Positions 1 through 6,983 of a stretch of DNA of 45,606 nucleotides are shown here, piece by piece. A program made the translations under genes and the position numbers. This DNA is from an uncultured Anaerotruncus sp. Lineage in GTDB: Bacteria > Bacillota > Clostridia > Oscillospirales > Ruminococcaceae. Where the stretch lies: NCBI GenBank assembly GCA_944385965.1, contig CALWZG010000071.1, positions 1 through 45,606 on the forward strand, in the 5' to 3' direction. The notes under the pieces are model-generated. The model made no database searches. It was not told the DNA's origin and worked only from the letters and a program-made list of their open reading frames with translations. The number at the start of each line of letters is the position of its first letter. The first letter of the stretch is position 1.

Positions 1-612
1 TGCTTGTTCCAGCCCTCTGAAAAAAATTTCAAGCATTTGAGAGATAACTTGTTCTTGCTCAGGTACAAGGTCTTTATGGGTTAGGATAGAGTCACGCTGC
101 TGCAATTGAAGCCAGAATCCATTGAGGATAATGGAAAAGAACAGGCTCAGATTTGGTTGGGAAGGGTGATTTACAGTTAATATGGTTTGAGAGATTTTTT
201 GACAAAAATCCAGGTTGACCTGTTCCAATCCTTGCCGGAGACGCTGCAATTCTGGCCGCAGATGAATAGGCCTCCCTAATAAAGACTCATAAAAAACGCC
301 TTCATATAAAGGGTATTCGTGAAAAAACAGGTGGCGCAGCTGGATAAATGCTTCTATTTGCTCCTTGGGGGTACCCGGCTCCACCGGATGGGTTTGCAGG
401 TAGGTTACCATTTGGTCAAAACACGCTTGCACACAATCAAGATACAATTCATCCTTACAGGAAAAATAGTGGTAAAGAATGCCTTTGGAAAGCTTGGCGC
501 AACTGCTGATTTCGTTCATAGAAGTGTGCTCGTATCCTTGTGCGCCGAACAGCATCAAAGCACTGTCCATAATCTTTTTTCGAGTTTGCCCAATCTGAAT
601 TGCCCGCTGCAT
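1..612 (-). CDS. TetR-family transcriptional regulator (3' end cut by window edge)
   Basis: The reading frame runs leftward from ATG at 612 off the window with no stop, giving 204 visible residues. The N-terminal part has the TetR helix-turn-helix pattern, with TSMNEISSCAKLSKGILYHYF at about residues 24-45, where the KGxxYHYF recognition segment is characteristic. The rest is an all-helical ligand/dimer domain typical of the family (about 190-210 residues). A GAGGAG ribosome site sits 6-8 bases before the ATG. An 11-base inverted repeat (654-681) overlaps the predicted promoter, so self-repression is likely. The nearest rightward gene, tnaA, is 800 bases away, so its target may be to the left of the window. 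Ligand unknown. Confidence 0.88.
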   Translation of the reverse strand, partial: MQRAIQIGQTRKKIMDSALMLFGAQGYEHTSMNEISSCAKLSKGILYHYFSCKDELYLDCVQACFDQMVTYLQTHPVEPGTPKEQIEAFIQLRHLFFHEYPLYEGVFYESLLGRPIHLRPELQRLRQGLEQVNLDFCQKISQTILTVNHPSQPNLSLFFSIILNGFWLQLQQRDSILTHKDLVPEQEQVISQMLEIFFRGLEQA

Positions 613-646
613 AGAACATCTCCTCTCATCCTTTGAAGATAATGCA

Positions 647-675
647 ATTATACAAATTATTGACCGTTAAGTTAA
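647..675 (-). promoter_or_regulatory. promoter of the TetR gene
   Basis: Reading leftward: -35 TTAACT (670-675), 17-base spacer, -10 TATAAT (647-652). It lies 35-60 bases before the start codon and is overlapped by the operator at 654-681. Confidence 0.55.
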
Positions 676-681
676 TAATTT
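654..681. promoter_or_regulatory. candidate TetR operator (inverted repeat)
   Basis: AAATTATTGAC (654-664) and GTTAATAATTT (671-681) are inverted copies with one mismatch around a 6-base centre. The dyad covers the -35 to -10 region of the TetR gene, the usual place for an autorepressor site. Size and symmetry fit a TetR dimer pair; binding is inferred. Confidence 0.55.
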
Positions 682-1155
682 AAAACCCATGATAATACCT
701 TGTGCTGGCTCGCTTGAGGAGCAGCCCCAGATATTTAATTCTTTGTGAGAAAGGATTGGCGGCGTTTGCGATTTTCTCCTAAAGTAAAATAAAAATATTT
801 TTGGAATAAATAGAAGCGGGTCTGCGAGATAGAGCAAGTGGATTGTATTTGTCAGAAGAACAAACCAGAGAGGTCAACACAGCATAATTCAAAGAGTTGT
901 CTCATATAAATGGGTTGCTGACTTAGAAGTATTTTTATTTGAAATACTCTGTAAAAATTGTTTCATACAGAGGGGCTTGCGTTGCGCAGGAGAGTCTCCC
1001 CTCTGTGGAAAGTCCTCTGAAAGAGGCAGCTTTTAAAGTGATGAAAATTTATTACAGCAATAAAAATATTTATGGTAGCAAAGAAATTTTTATGGTTATT
1101 TTATATAAATAATAAACAATATAGTTTGTTAATTAAACAAATTGTTGAAATTGTA
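682..1155. other. non-coding region with a GC-rich stem-loop
   Basis: No credible gene on either strand. It is AT-rich apart from a 9-bp perfect stem ACAGAGGGG (967-975) / CCCCTCTGT (998-1006), whose loop holds a second small hairpin TGCG-TTG-CGCA (978-988), followed at once by CCTCT-GAA-AGAGG (1014-1026). No T-run follows, so this is not an ordinary terminator. A palindrome AACAAATTGTT (1136-1146) lies just upstream of the tnaA promoter and could be a regulator site. Confidence 0.4.
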
Positions 1156-1183
1156 TTGACTTTTTCTTGATTCGTGATAAAAT
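1156..1183 (+). promoter_or_regulatory. tnaA promoter
   Basis: TTGACT (1156-1161), 16-base spacer, TAAAAT (1178-1183). Transcription would begin near 1190, leaving a leader of about 220 bases before the tnaA start codon. Confidence 0.65.
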
Positions 1184-1189
1184 TATTGC

Positions 1190-1276
1190 ATGGAAAGAAA
1201 ATCAGCCGGTTTCCTGATTCCTTTGATGAGAAAGGTCCGGCGGACGCTGTGGTTGAGAGAAAAGTTGTGGACTTAA
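1190..1276 (+). CDS. possible 28-residue leader peptide upstream of tnaA
   Basis: An ATG at 1190, right at the predicted transcription start, opens a 28-codon frame ending in TAA at 1274-1276. It contains Trp codons at 21 and 27, the latter next to last. There is no ribosome site, so it would have to be translated leaderless, or from the in-frame ATG at codon 13, which also lacks a clear site. By analogy with tnaC it could sense tryptophan, but it does not match the TnaC pattern (a Trp followed 12 residues later by a C-terminal Pro). Speculative; may be a chance frame. Confidence 0.2.
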   Translation: MERKSAGFLIPLMRKVRRTLWLREKLWT

Positions 1277-1411
1277 CCAGCAGGCTGTCATTGATTTGGG
1301 AAAAAGGTACTGTCCGCTAGTCGTAGCTGCCTGAAACTGGAATTCGGTAAACGATGACCGGGGTATCCTCTAAAAATAAAACGCACAGCGTGAAAATGGA
1401 GGTAGAAGATT

Positions 1412-3049
1412 ATGAAAGAGTATCCATTGAATGTTCCAGTTCCCCATCATTTTACTTTCGCGGTTCGTGATGTGCCGAATGTCACTGTTGAGCAGCGTGA
1501 ACGGGCCTTGAAGGCTACCCACTATAACGAGTTTGCGTTCCCCTCCGGCATGCTGACAGTGGATATGCTGTCCGACTCCGGTACCACAGCTATGACCAAC
1601 CAGCAATGGGCAGCTTTGTTCCTGGGTGATGAGGCCTATGGCCGCAACACTGGATACTATGTTCTTTTGGACACCTTCCGCGATATCTTTGAGCGGGGCG
1701 GGGAAAAGAACTGGAAGAAAGCCATCGACCTGGTTCGTACCGACTGCAGAGATGTAGAAAAGATGATGGATGAGCTGTACCTGTGTGAGTACGAAGGCGG
1801 CTTGTTCAACGGTGGAGCGGCTCAGATGGAGCGCCCCAATACCTTTATCATCCAGCAGGGCCGTGCGGCTGAGTCTGTTTTGATGGAGATTGTGAAGAAC
1901 ATTTTGGCCAAACGCTACCCTGGCAAGGTATTTACCATCCCTTCCAACGGTCACTTTGACACAACTGAGGGTAATATCAAGCAAATGGGCTCTATCCCCC
2001 GCAACCTCTACAACAAAGAGCTGTTGTACCAGGTTCCAGAGGGCGGCCGGTATGAAAAGAACCCATTCAAGGGCAACATGGACATTGAGAAGCTGGAACA
2101 GCTGATTACCGGTGTCGGCCCCGAGAATGTGCCCCTGATCTTTACCTGCATTACCAATAACCCCATCTGTGGCCAAGCAGTTTCTATGGCCAACCTGAAA
2201 GAAATCAACCGTGTGGCTCATAAATATAACATTCCTCTGGTATTCGACGCGGCTCGTTGGGCTGAGAACGCCTACTTCATCAAGATGAATGAGGACGGAT
2301 ACGCTGACAAGTCCATCGCAGAGATTGCCACTGAGATGTTCTCTTACTGCGACGCCTTCACCATGTCCGCCAAGAAAGACGGTCACGCCAATATGGGCGG
2401 TATGCTGGCGTTCCGTGACAAGGGCCTGTTCTGGCAGAAGTTCTCTGACTTCAATGAGGATGGCTCCATCAAGACCGATGTGGGCGTTCTGCTGAAGGTA
2501 AAACAAATCTCCTGCTACGGCAACGATTCTTACGGCGGAATGTCCGGCCGTGATATTATGGCTCTGGCAGTAGGTCTGTATGAGTCCTGTGACTTCAACT
2601 ACATGAATGAGCGTGTAGCTCAGTGTAACTATCTGGCGGAAGGCTTCTACAAAGCTGGTGTCAAGGGCGTCGTGATTCCCGCCGGTGGTCATGCGGTGTA
2701 CATCAACATGGATGAGTTCTTTGACGGTAAACGTGGTCATGACACCTTCGCTGGTGAGGGCTTCTCTCTGGAGCTGATTCGCCGCTATGGTATCCGTGTT
2801 TCCGAGTTGGGCGACTACTCCATGGAGTACGACCTGAAGACTCCTGAGCAGCAGGCGGAGCTGGCCAACGTAGTTCGTTTCGCCATCGACCGCAGCCGTT
2901 TGACCCAGGAGCATCTGGATTATGTAATCGCGGCTGTGAAGGCGCTGTATGAGGACCGTGAGAGTATTCCCAACATGCGGATTGTATGGGGTCATAATCT
3001 TCCTATGCGTCACTTCCACGCTTTCTTGGAGCCATACCCTAACGAATAA
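1412..3049 (+). CDS. tnaA: tryptophanase (beta-eliminating lyase family)
   Basis: 545 residues. PLP enzyme predicted to split L-tryptophan into indole, pyruvate and ammonia in the cytoplasm. The SAKKD motif at residues 319-323 supplies the PLP lysine (probably K322); DAARWAENAYFIK and MSGRDIMALAVGLYE also match the family. The FDTT motif carries Asp at residue 183, where tyrosine phenol-lyases have Thr (FTTT), which favours tryptophanase over TPL; GPENVP also matches E. coli TnaA. It is about 75 residues longer than E. coli TnaA (471). The start has GGAGGT ten bases upstream. The following gene is a sodium symporter, as in tnaA-tnaT pairs. The long leader suggests control at the RNA level. 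Confidence 0.88.
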   Translation: MKEYPLNVPVPHHFTFAVRDVPNVTVEQRERALKATHYNEFAFPSGMLTVDMLSDSGTTAMTNQQWAALFLGDEAYGRNTGYYVLLDTFRDIFERGGEKNWKKAIDLVRTDCRDVEKMMDELYLCEYEGGLFNGGAAQMERPNTFIIQQGRAAESVLMEIVKNILAKRYPGKVFTIPSNGHFDTTEGNIKQMGSIPRNLYNKELLYQVPEGGRYEKNPFKGNMDIEKLEQLITGVGPENVPLIFTCITNNPICGQAVSMANLKEINRVAHKYNIPLVFDAARWAENAYFIKMNEDGYADKSIAEIATEMFSYCDAFTMSAKKDGHANMGGMLAFRDKGLFWQKFSDFNEDGSIKTDVGVLLKVKQISCYGNDSYGGMSGRDIMALAVGLYESCDFNYMNERVAQCNYLAEGFYKAGVKGVVIPAGGHAVYINMDEFFDGKRGHDTFAGEGFSLELIRRYGIRVSELGDYSMEYDLKTPEQQAELANVVRFAIDRSRLTQEHLDYVIAAVKALYEDRESIPNMRIVWGHNLPMRHFHAFLEPYPNE

Positions 3050-3098
3050 GTTTTCACAAATGGACAGTTAAACATACCTGCGCCATAAAAAGCGCATA

Positions 3099-3153
3099 AC
3101 AGGGAGGAGAGTATTTGCAATTGAAAAAGCTCTGGCGAATCTCTCCTCCCTGT
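3099..3153 (+). other. intercistronic stem-loop between tnaA and the symporter
   Basis: A perfect 13-bp inverted repeat, ACAGGGAGGAGAG (3099-3111) and CTCTCCTCCCTGT (3141-3153), encloses a 29-base loop. No T-run follows, so it is more likely an mRNA stabiliser, processing site or attenuator between the two genes than a terminator. Confidence 0.6.
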
Positions 3154-3206
3154 GCTATATGAGAGAGGGATTGGACAGACAGACATTTTGAGAGAGGTGA
3201 ATTTAC

Positions 3207-4556
3207 ATGGCAGCTCCTGAGAACACCACAGTAACACGTGACGGCTTCAGCGGCAGATGGGGTTTTATCCTGGCGTGTATTGGTTCCGCGGTTGGTATGG
3301 GAAATATCTGGCGTTTCCCAATCATGGTTACCAAGTATGGTGGAATGACCTTTTTGATTCCCTATTTTATCTTTGTCGTTCTCATTGGTTCTACCGGCGT
3401 TATTGGCGAGTTCGCCTTGGGCCGTTCAGCTGGCGCTGGCCCCATTGGCGCGTTTGGAAAATGTACTGAAATCCGTACCGGTAAGAAAAACCTTGGTGAA
3501 GCCATAGGCGTTATCCCCATTATAGGTTCCATGGCTTTGGCCATTGGTTACACCGTGGTCATGGGGTGGATCTTCAAGTATACCTTTATGGCGTTCAGTG
3601 GAGAGCTGTCAGCTATGGGACAGGATATGAGCATCATTGGCCCTGCGTTTGATGTCATCTCTGTTGATAATGTTCTGTGGATTATTGTGGCTGCTGTAGT
3701 CAGCTTGATTATTATGGCCATGGGCGTGGCGAATGGTATCGAGGTAGCCAATAAGATTATGATGCCTGTTCTGTTTTTCCTGTTTGTAGCGTTGGGCATC
3801 TATATCTTCACTCTTCCTGGGGCCAGCGAGGGCTACAAGTTTATTCTGACACTGAACCCAGCTGGACTGGCCAGCGTAGAGTTGTGGGTCTTTGCCTTTG
3901 GTCAGGCCTTCTTCTCTCTGTCGGTAGCGGGAAATGGAAGCGTTATTTATGGTTCCTATCTGCCCAAGAATGAGAATATCCCTACATCCGCCCGCAATGT
4001 AGCCTTCTTTGATACAATGGCGGCACTGTTGGCAGCCTTTGTGATTATCCCGGCTATTGCCGCCAGCGGCATCGCTATGGGAGACGTATCCGCTGGTCCT
4101 GGACTGATGTTTGTTTACCTGGTCAACATCATCAATGGTATGCCAGCAGGCCGGATTATCGCAATCGTATTTTATGTATGTGTACTTTTCGCTGGTATCA
4201 GCTCCATCATCAACCTGTATGAGGCCCCTGTTGCCACCTTGCAGGAGAAGTTTGGCATGAAGCGGGCTCCTGCCACAGCGGTGATTCTGGTAATTGGCTG
4301 CGTGGTAGCTATCCTTATCCAAGCCATTACCTCTCAGTGGATGGACGCGGTTTCCATTTACATCTGCCCTCTGGGCGCTTTCCTGGCGGGTGTCATGTTC
4401 TTCTGGATCGCTGGTAAGGAGTATGTGCTGAAAGCGGTTAATGAAGGAAAAGACAAACCCATTGGTGAATGGTTCTATCCCTTGGCCAAGTATGCATACT
4501 GTATCCTGGCGGTCATCGCTCTGATAGCAGGCGCTATCTTTGGAGGTATCGGTTGA
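3207..4556 (+). CDS. NSS-family sodium:amino-acid symporter (TnaT-like, probable tryptophan uptake)
   Basis: 449 residues with about 11 membrane helices. Helix 1 carries the unwound substrate/sodium segment GSAVGMGNIWRFP (residues about 27-39), the signature of the neurotransmitter:sodium symporter family (LeuT, TnaT); GEFALGR follows in helix 2. The ATG has GAGAGGTG upstream. Lying 157 bases after tnaA with no terminator between, it probably supplies tryptophan to the lyase. E. coli uses an unrelated AAAP permease (TnaB) for this; NSS partners are known from Symbiobacterium. Substrate is inferred from context. Confidence 0.87.
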   Translation: MAAPENTTVTRDGFSGRWGFILACIGSAVGMGNIWRFPIMVTKYGGMTFLIPYFIFVVLIGSTGVIGEFALGRSAGAGPIGAFGKCTEIRTGKKNLGEAIGVIPIIGSMALAIGYTVVMGWIFKYTFMAFSGELSAMGQDMSIIGPAFDVISVDNVLWIIVAAVVSLIIMAMGVANGIEVANKIMMPVLFFLFVALGIYIFTLPGASEGYKFILTLNPAGLASVELWVFAFGQAFFSLSVAGNGSVIYGSYLPKNENIPTSARNVAFFDTMAALLAAFVIIPAIAASGIAMGDVSAGPGLMFVYLVNIINGMPAGRIIAIVFYVCVLFAGISSIINLYEAPVATLQEKFGMKRAPATAVILVIGCVVAILIQAITSQWMDAVSIYICPLGAFLAGVMFFWIAGKEYVLKAVNEGKDKPIGEWFYPLAKYAYCILAVIALIAGAIFGGIG

Positions 4557-4600
4557 TCACCCGATGGAGTCAGGAAACTAAATATTGGATGACCTAAGAA

Positions 4601-4638
4601 AAGGGCCGGCTGTCCGCTATAACGGACAGCCGGCCCTT
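4601..4638. terminator. bidirectional stem-loop terminator
   Basis: Perfect 16-bp stem AAGGGCCGGCTGTCCG (4601-4616) / CGGACAGCCGGCCCTT (4623-4638) with a 6-base loop, between the converging symporter gene and the 65-residue gene. T-runs are short: TTTTC on the minus side and almost none on the plus side. Confidence 0.7.
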
Positions 4639-4665
4639 CAGTATACCGAAAAGTTCGGCAGAATT

Positions 4666-4863
4666 TTATTTAAAGATTTTGTGAAAGCGCAGCAGAGGAA
4701 AGCATGCGGCAATTAAAATCAAGGCCCACTCACCGCCTACCGCGAAGTAACCTCTTTGTATGTAGACATGGGGAAGAATCCACCATGCCAGCAGCCCCCC
4801 TGTAATACAGCACAAGAAAAGGCGCAGAATCCAGAAAAGAAGTAAAAAAGACTTTTTGTTCAT
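4666..4863 (-). CDS. small two-helix membrane protein
   Basis: 65 residues with two hydrophobic helices (about 5-28 and 40-58), starting MNKKSF. No family recognised. Its ATG overlaps the stop of the preceding 71-residue gene (ATGA), so translation is coupled and the two products are probably made in matched amounts. Last gene of the leftward trio from 5879, and ended by the terminator at 4601-4638. Confidence 0.65.
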   Translation of the reverse strand: MNKKSFLLLFWILRLFLCCITGGLLAWWILPHVYIQRGYFAVGGEWALILIAACFPLLRFHKIFK

Positions 4864-5075
4864 GTTGAGGCATTCCCCTTTTGAGAGATGGAAGGGCAGA
4901 TTTTAGGCAGATTGGAGAGATCACAGATTCCTTCGTAGGTTTTTTGATTCAGCCATTCGGCGTAAATCTGAACGGCTCCAGATAGAACCTGCTCCATAGC
5001 CATATTGAATCGATCCGCGATAGCTTTGTAATCTTTTTCCAACTGTGATGACAAAAGAACCTGATAACGTTCCAT
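4860..5075 (-). CDS. small protein of unknown function
   Basis: 71 residues, predicted mostly helical and soluble (SSQLEKDYKAIADRFNMAM region), with two Cys in the C-terminal third. No family recognised. AAAGGAAA lies about 7 bases before the ATG. It starts 18 bases after the TIM-barrel gene and overlaps the next gene by ATGA, which argues for a real, co-translated gene despite its size. Confidence 0.65.
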   Translation of the reverse strand: MERYQVLLSSQLEKDYKAIADRFNMAMEQVLSGAVQIYAEWLNQKTYEGICDLSNLPKICPSISQKGNAST

Positions 5076-5093
5076 AATCGTTTCCTTTCTGCT

Positions 5094-5879
5094 TTACACA
5101 ATCGTGCTTCTTTGAGTACACGCCGTAAAGGGAAAATGGGAGTTGCCCTTTAAAAAGGCAAGAGATTGTTCCAATTGCTCAGGGGAATTTACCAAAATGG
5201 TTATGGGAAGGTCTTGGTATGCCAGTGACAGCTTGCTGCATAGTTTGCTGATGCGGTTCCAGTTATTGATGGTTCCATTTCCCAGGGCCAAACGGCCTCC
5301 AAACAGATGGTTTCGCTCACTCAGGTGGATGTAACCGATATGATCCCATAATAAATTTACCCATGCTTCTATGGGGATTTGCGTACACATAATCCTGCCG
5401 AAGTCCAGACAAACTTTCAGACGTGGTTCCTGGGCGGTTTCCAAAAGGCGATAAAGAGGTTCAGGGCTTCTGTCCATAAAATTTTTCAGGCAGATTTGGA
5501 TATCGAACTCATTGGCCAAAGCCCGGAAGAAGGATGCGTTTATCACCGTCCAGTCGTAGATATTCCGATCAGAATAAACACCGGTGGAAAAAATCACCCG
5601 ATTGATTCCCAGTATTTTGGCAATCTCACAGCTTTGGCGGCATCGCTCCTGAGAAACGCGGCGGATTTCCCGATCTCTGCTGGCGATGTTAATATCCAGA
5701 AAAGCCCCATGGAGTGTTTGGCAGAGATGAGGTTCATATTGTTGGCTGTATGTATAAAGTTGACGACTGTCCATCACTTCTGGAAAGGACAGGTCCAAAA
5801 CCTCAATCCACATATTCTCACGCTTTATAATGGCAAGGTAGGTATCCATATACTCAACGGTAGGTTGAACAAGAATCAC
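5094..5879 (-). CDS. TIM-barrel sugar-isomerase/AP-endonuclease-2-like protein with altered metal site
   Basis: 261 residues. The pattern HGAFLDIN (about 57-64), CLDFGR and the late IHLSERNHLFGG..LGNGTINN fits the xylose-isomerase-like TIM-barrel family (sugar phosphate isomerases/epimerases, endonuclease IV-like). Several usual metal ligands appear changed: the strand-4 Glu-Asn is Lys-Asn (CLKNF), the Asp-x-Gly-His motif is CLDFGR (His to Arg), and the HxxD motif reads HLSE. It may therefore be a binding or non-catalytic protein. The start codon is GTG at 5879 with a perfect GGAGGAG five bases before. First gene of the trio ending at 4666. Family fairly sure, function unknown. Confidence 0.75.
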   Translation of the reverse strand: MILVQPTVEYMDTYLAIIKRENMWIEVLDLSFPEVMDSRQLYTYSQQYEPHLCQTLHGAFLDINIASRDREIRRVSQERCRQSCEIAKILGINRVIFSTGVYSDRNIYDWTVINASFFRALANEFDIQICLKNFMDRSPEPLYRLLETAQEPRLKVCLDFGRIMCTQIPIEAWVNLLWDHIGYIHLSERNHLFGGRLALGNGTINNWNRISKLCSKLSLAYQDLPITILVNSPEQLEQSLAFLKGNSHFPFTACTQRSTIV

Positions 5880-6021
5880 TTTTACTCCTCCTTAACAGCG
5901 GGGGGATTGTACGGTATGCTTATCTTTTAAATTATTATAGCTAAAAAATATTCTGTTTTCAGCAAAAATAAAAAATATTGATAAAAACTTGATCTTTGTC
6001 AAATTTTGTCGCTGGTTTTTT
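5880..6021. promoter_or_regulatory. AT-rich divergent upstream region
   Basis: A leftward TATAAT (5934-5939) could be the -10 element of the TIM-barrel gene; no clear -35 sits at the right distance. The remainder is AT-rich without a gene. The response-regulator gene lies to the right, beyond the repeats. Confidence 0.35.
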
Positions 6022-6099
6022 ATGGTATAATAGCCGCAAAGCGTCTATTATACATCTTATGGCCAGGACGATGCGTGGGCAATGCCCACTCCCATCCCA
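6022..6099 (+). repeat. dispersed hairpin repeat, copy 1
   Basis: About 78 bases with two hairpins: an imperfect dyad TATAATAGCCGC..GCGTCTATTATA, then ATGGCCAGGACGATGC leading into GTGGGC-AAT-GCCCAC and CTCCCATCCCA. Copy 3 (minus strand, 14487-14563) matches it over the whole length with scattered changes, mostly compensating in the stems. Confidence 0.75.
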
Positions 6100-6131
6100 A
6101 TGGCCAATTATACCATTCACACTTCGTGTTC

Positions 6132-6188
6132 ATGGTATAATAGCCGCAGAGCGGCTATTATACATCTCATGGCCAGGATGATGCGTAG
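6132..6188 (+). repeat. dispersed hairpin repeat, copy 2 (truncated)
   Basis: Begins 110 bases after copy 1 and repeats its first 57 bases, with a perfect dyad TATAATAGCCGC-AGA-GCGGCTATTATA. The second hairpin is missing. Just before it, ATTATACCAT (6108-6117) is the inverse of its own ATGGTATAAT start, as if an inverted fragment of the element lies between copies 1 and 2. Confidence 0.72.
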
Positions 6189-6252
6189 TCAATTGCAGTT
6201 AGAATCATTAAAATGACCCCGGTAATATAGAAAAGAGGTGGGATTTAGGAAT

Positions 6253-6948
6253 ATGGACAGCCTTCTTTTTATAGATGATGATGTGGAAATTCTGGAGTTT
6301 AACCGGCGCTACTTTGAAAGCCATGGTTTTGAGGTGTGCTGCGCTGAGAATGCGTCTGCTGCGCTGAAGTTTCTGAATGAAAAGACATTTGATTGTATCA
6401 TTCTGGACATTGATTTACCGGATATAGATGGATTCAGTGTTTGCCGACAGATCTGCCAGGAATTTGAGACACCGGTTATTTTTCTCTCCGGCCTGACACA
6501 GGACGAAATACGAATCCGCAGTTTTTTGGAAGGAGGGGTGGATTATCTGGGAAAACCTTATCAGATTAGAGAACTGGAACTGCGTATCAAGGCCCGGATA
6601 CATCGTCCCACTTTGGCTAGAAAGGAGACGCTCAAATTCGGCCAGCTGAAAATTGACCTGAACGCTCGGGAAGTCTTTTGTGCCGGGCATCAGTTGGATT
6701 TTACGCCTCTGCAATTTGATATATTGATTTTTCTTGCCCGCCATCCGGGGCAGGTGTTCAGCTATGAGCAAATTTATGATGGTGTTTGGAATGAGCCAAT
6801 CATGGGAAGCAGGCATAATCTGCAAGTACAGATTGCGCTGGTGAGGCAGAAACTGGGGGCAGTATGCGGAAATATGAATTATATTAAGACTGTATCAAGA
6901 AAAGGGTATCGTTTTCTGGAAAATCCAGAGGAGGCGGAAGAAAAGTAA
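6253..6948 (+). CDS. OmpR-family response regulator
   Basis: 231 residues from ATG 6253 (a GTG frame from 6238 is possible, but the GAGGTGGG stretch then falls inside it). Receiver domain residues 1-115: acidic pocket FIDDD, phospho-acceptor D52 in IILDIDLPD, and conserved Lys in LGKPYQ. Winged-helix DNA-binding domain from about 130 to 228 ending YIKTVSRKGYRF. It most likely takes phosphate from the histidine kinase at 8706, which lies beyond an oppositely transcribed surface-protein gene. Confidence 0.93.
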   Translation: MDSLLFIDDDVEILEFNRRYFESHGFEVCCAENASAALKFLNEKTFDCIILDIDLPDIDGFSVCRQICQEFETPVIFLSGLTQDEIRIRSFLEGGVDYLGKPYQIRELELRIKARIHRPTLARKETLKFGQLKIDLNAREVFCAGHQLDFTPLQFDILIFLARHPGQVFSYEQIYDGVWNEPIMGSRHNLQVQIALVRQKLGAVCGNMNYIKTVSRKGYRFLENPEEAEEK

Positions 6949-6983
6949 AAAACGACGCTTTCATCATTTGAAAGCGTCGTTTT
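6949..6983. terminator. bidirectional terminator shared by the regulator and surface-protein genes
   Basis: 15-bp stem AAAACGACGCTTTCA (6949-6963) / TGAAAGCGTCGTTTT (6969-6983), 5-base loop, T-rich on both exits. The minus-strand surface-protein stop codon TGA (6964-6966) lies in the loop, so the stem encodes that protein's last residues. Confidence 0.85.

Noticed and set aside
1184..1411. T-box riboswitch upstream of tnaA
   Set aside because: No AGGGTGGNACCGCG-type sequence; the nearest stretch, GGTACTGTCCGC, does not match.
1370..3019. 549-codon frame antisense to tnaA
   Set aside because: Mirror of the real gene's codon pattern, no ribosome site, and His/Val/Leu-rich nonsense sequence.
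1412..3049. Tyrosine phenol-lyase as the identity
   Set aside because: FDTT Asp is the tryptophanase version; TPLs have FTTT. The NSS neighbour also fits tryptophan use.
6022..6188. CRISPR array
   Set aside because: Only two copies here, unequal in length, with an inverted fragment between them rather than unique spacers, and no cas genes.
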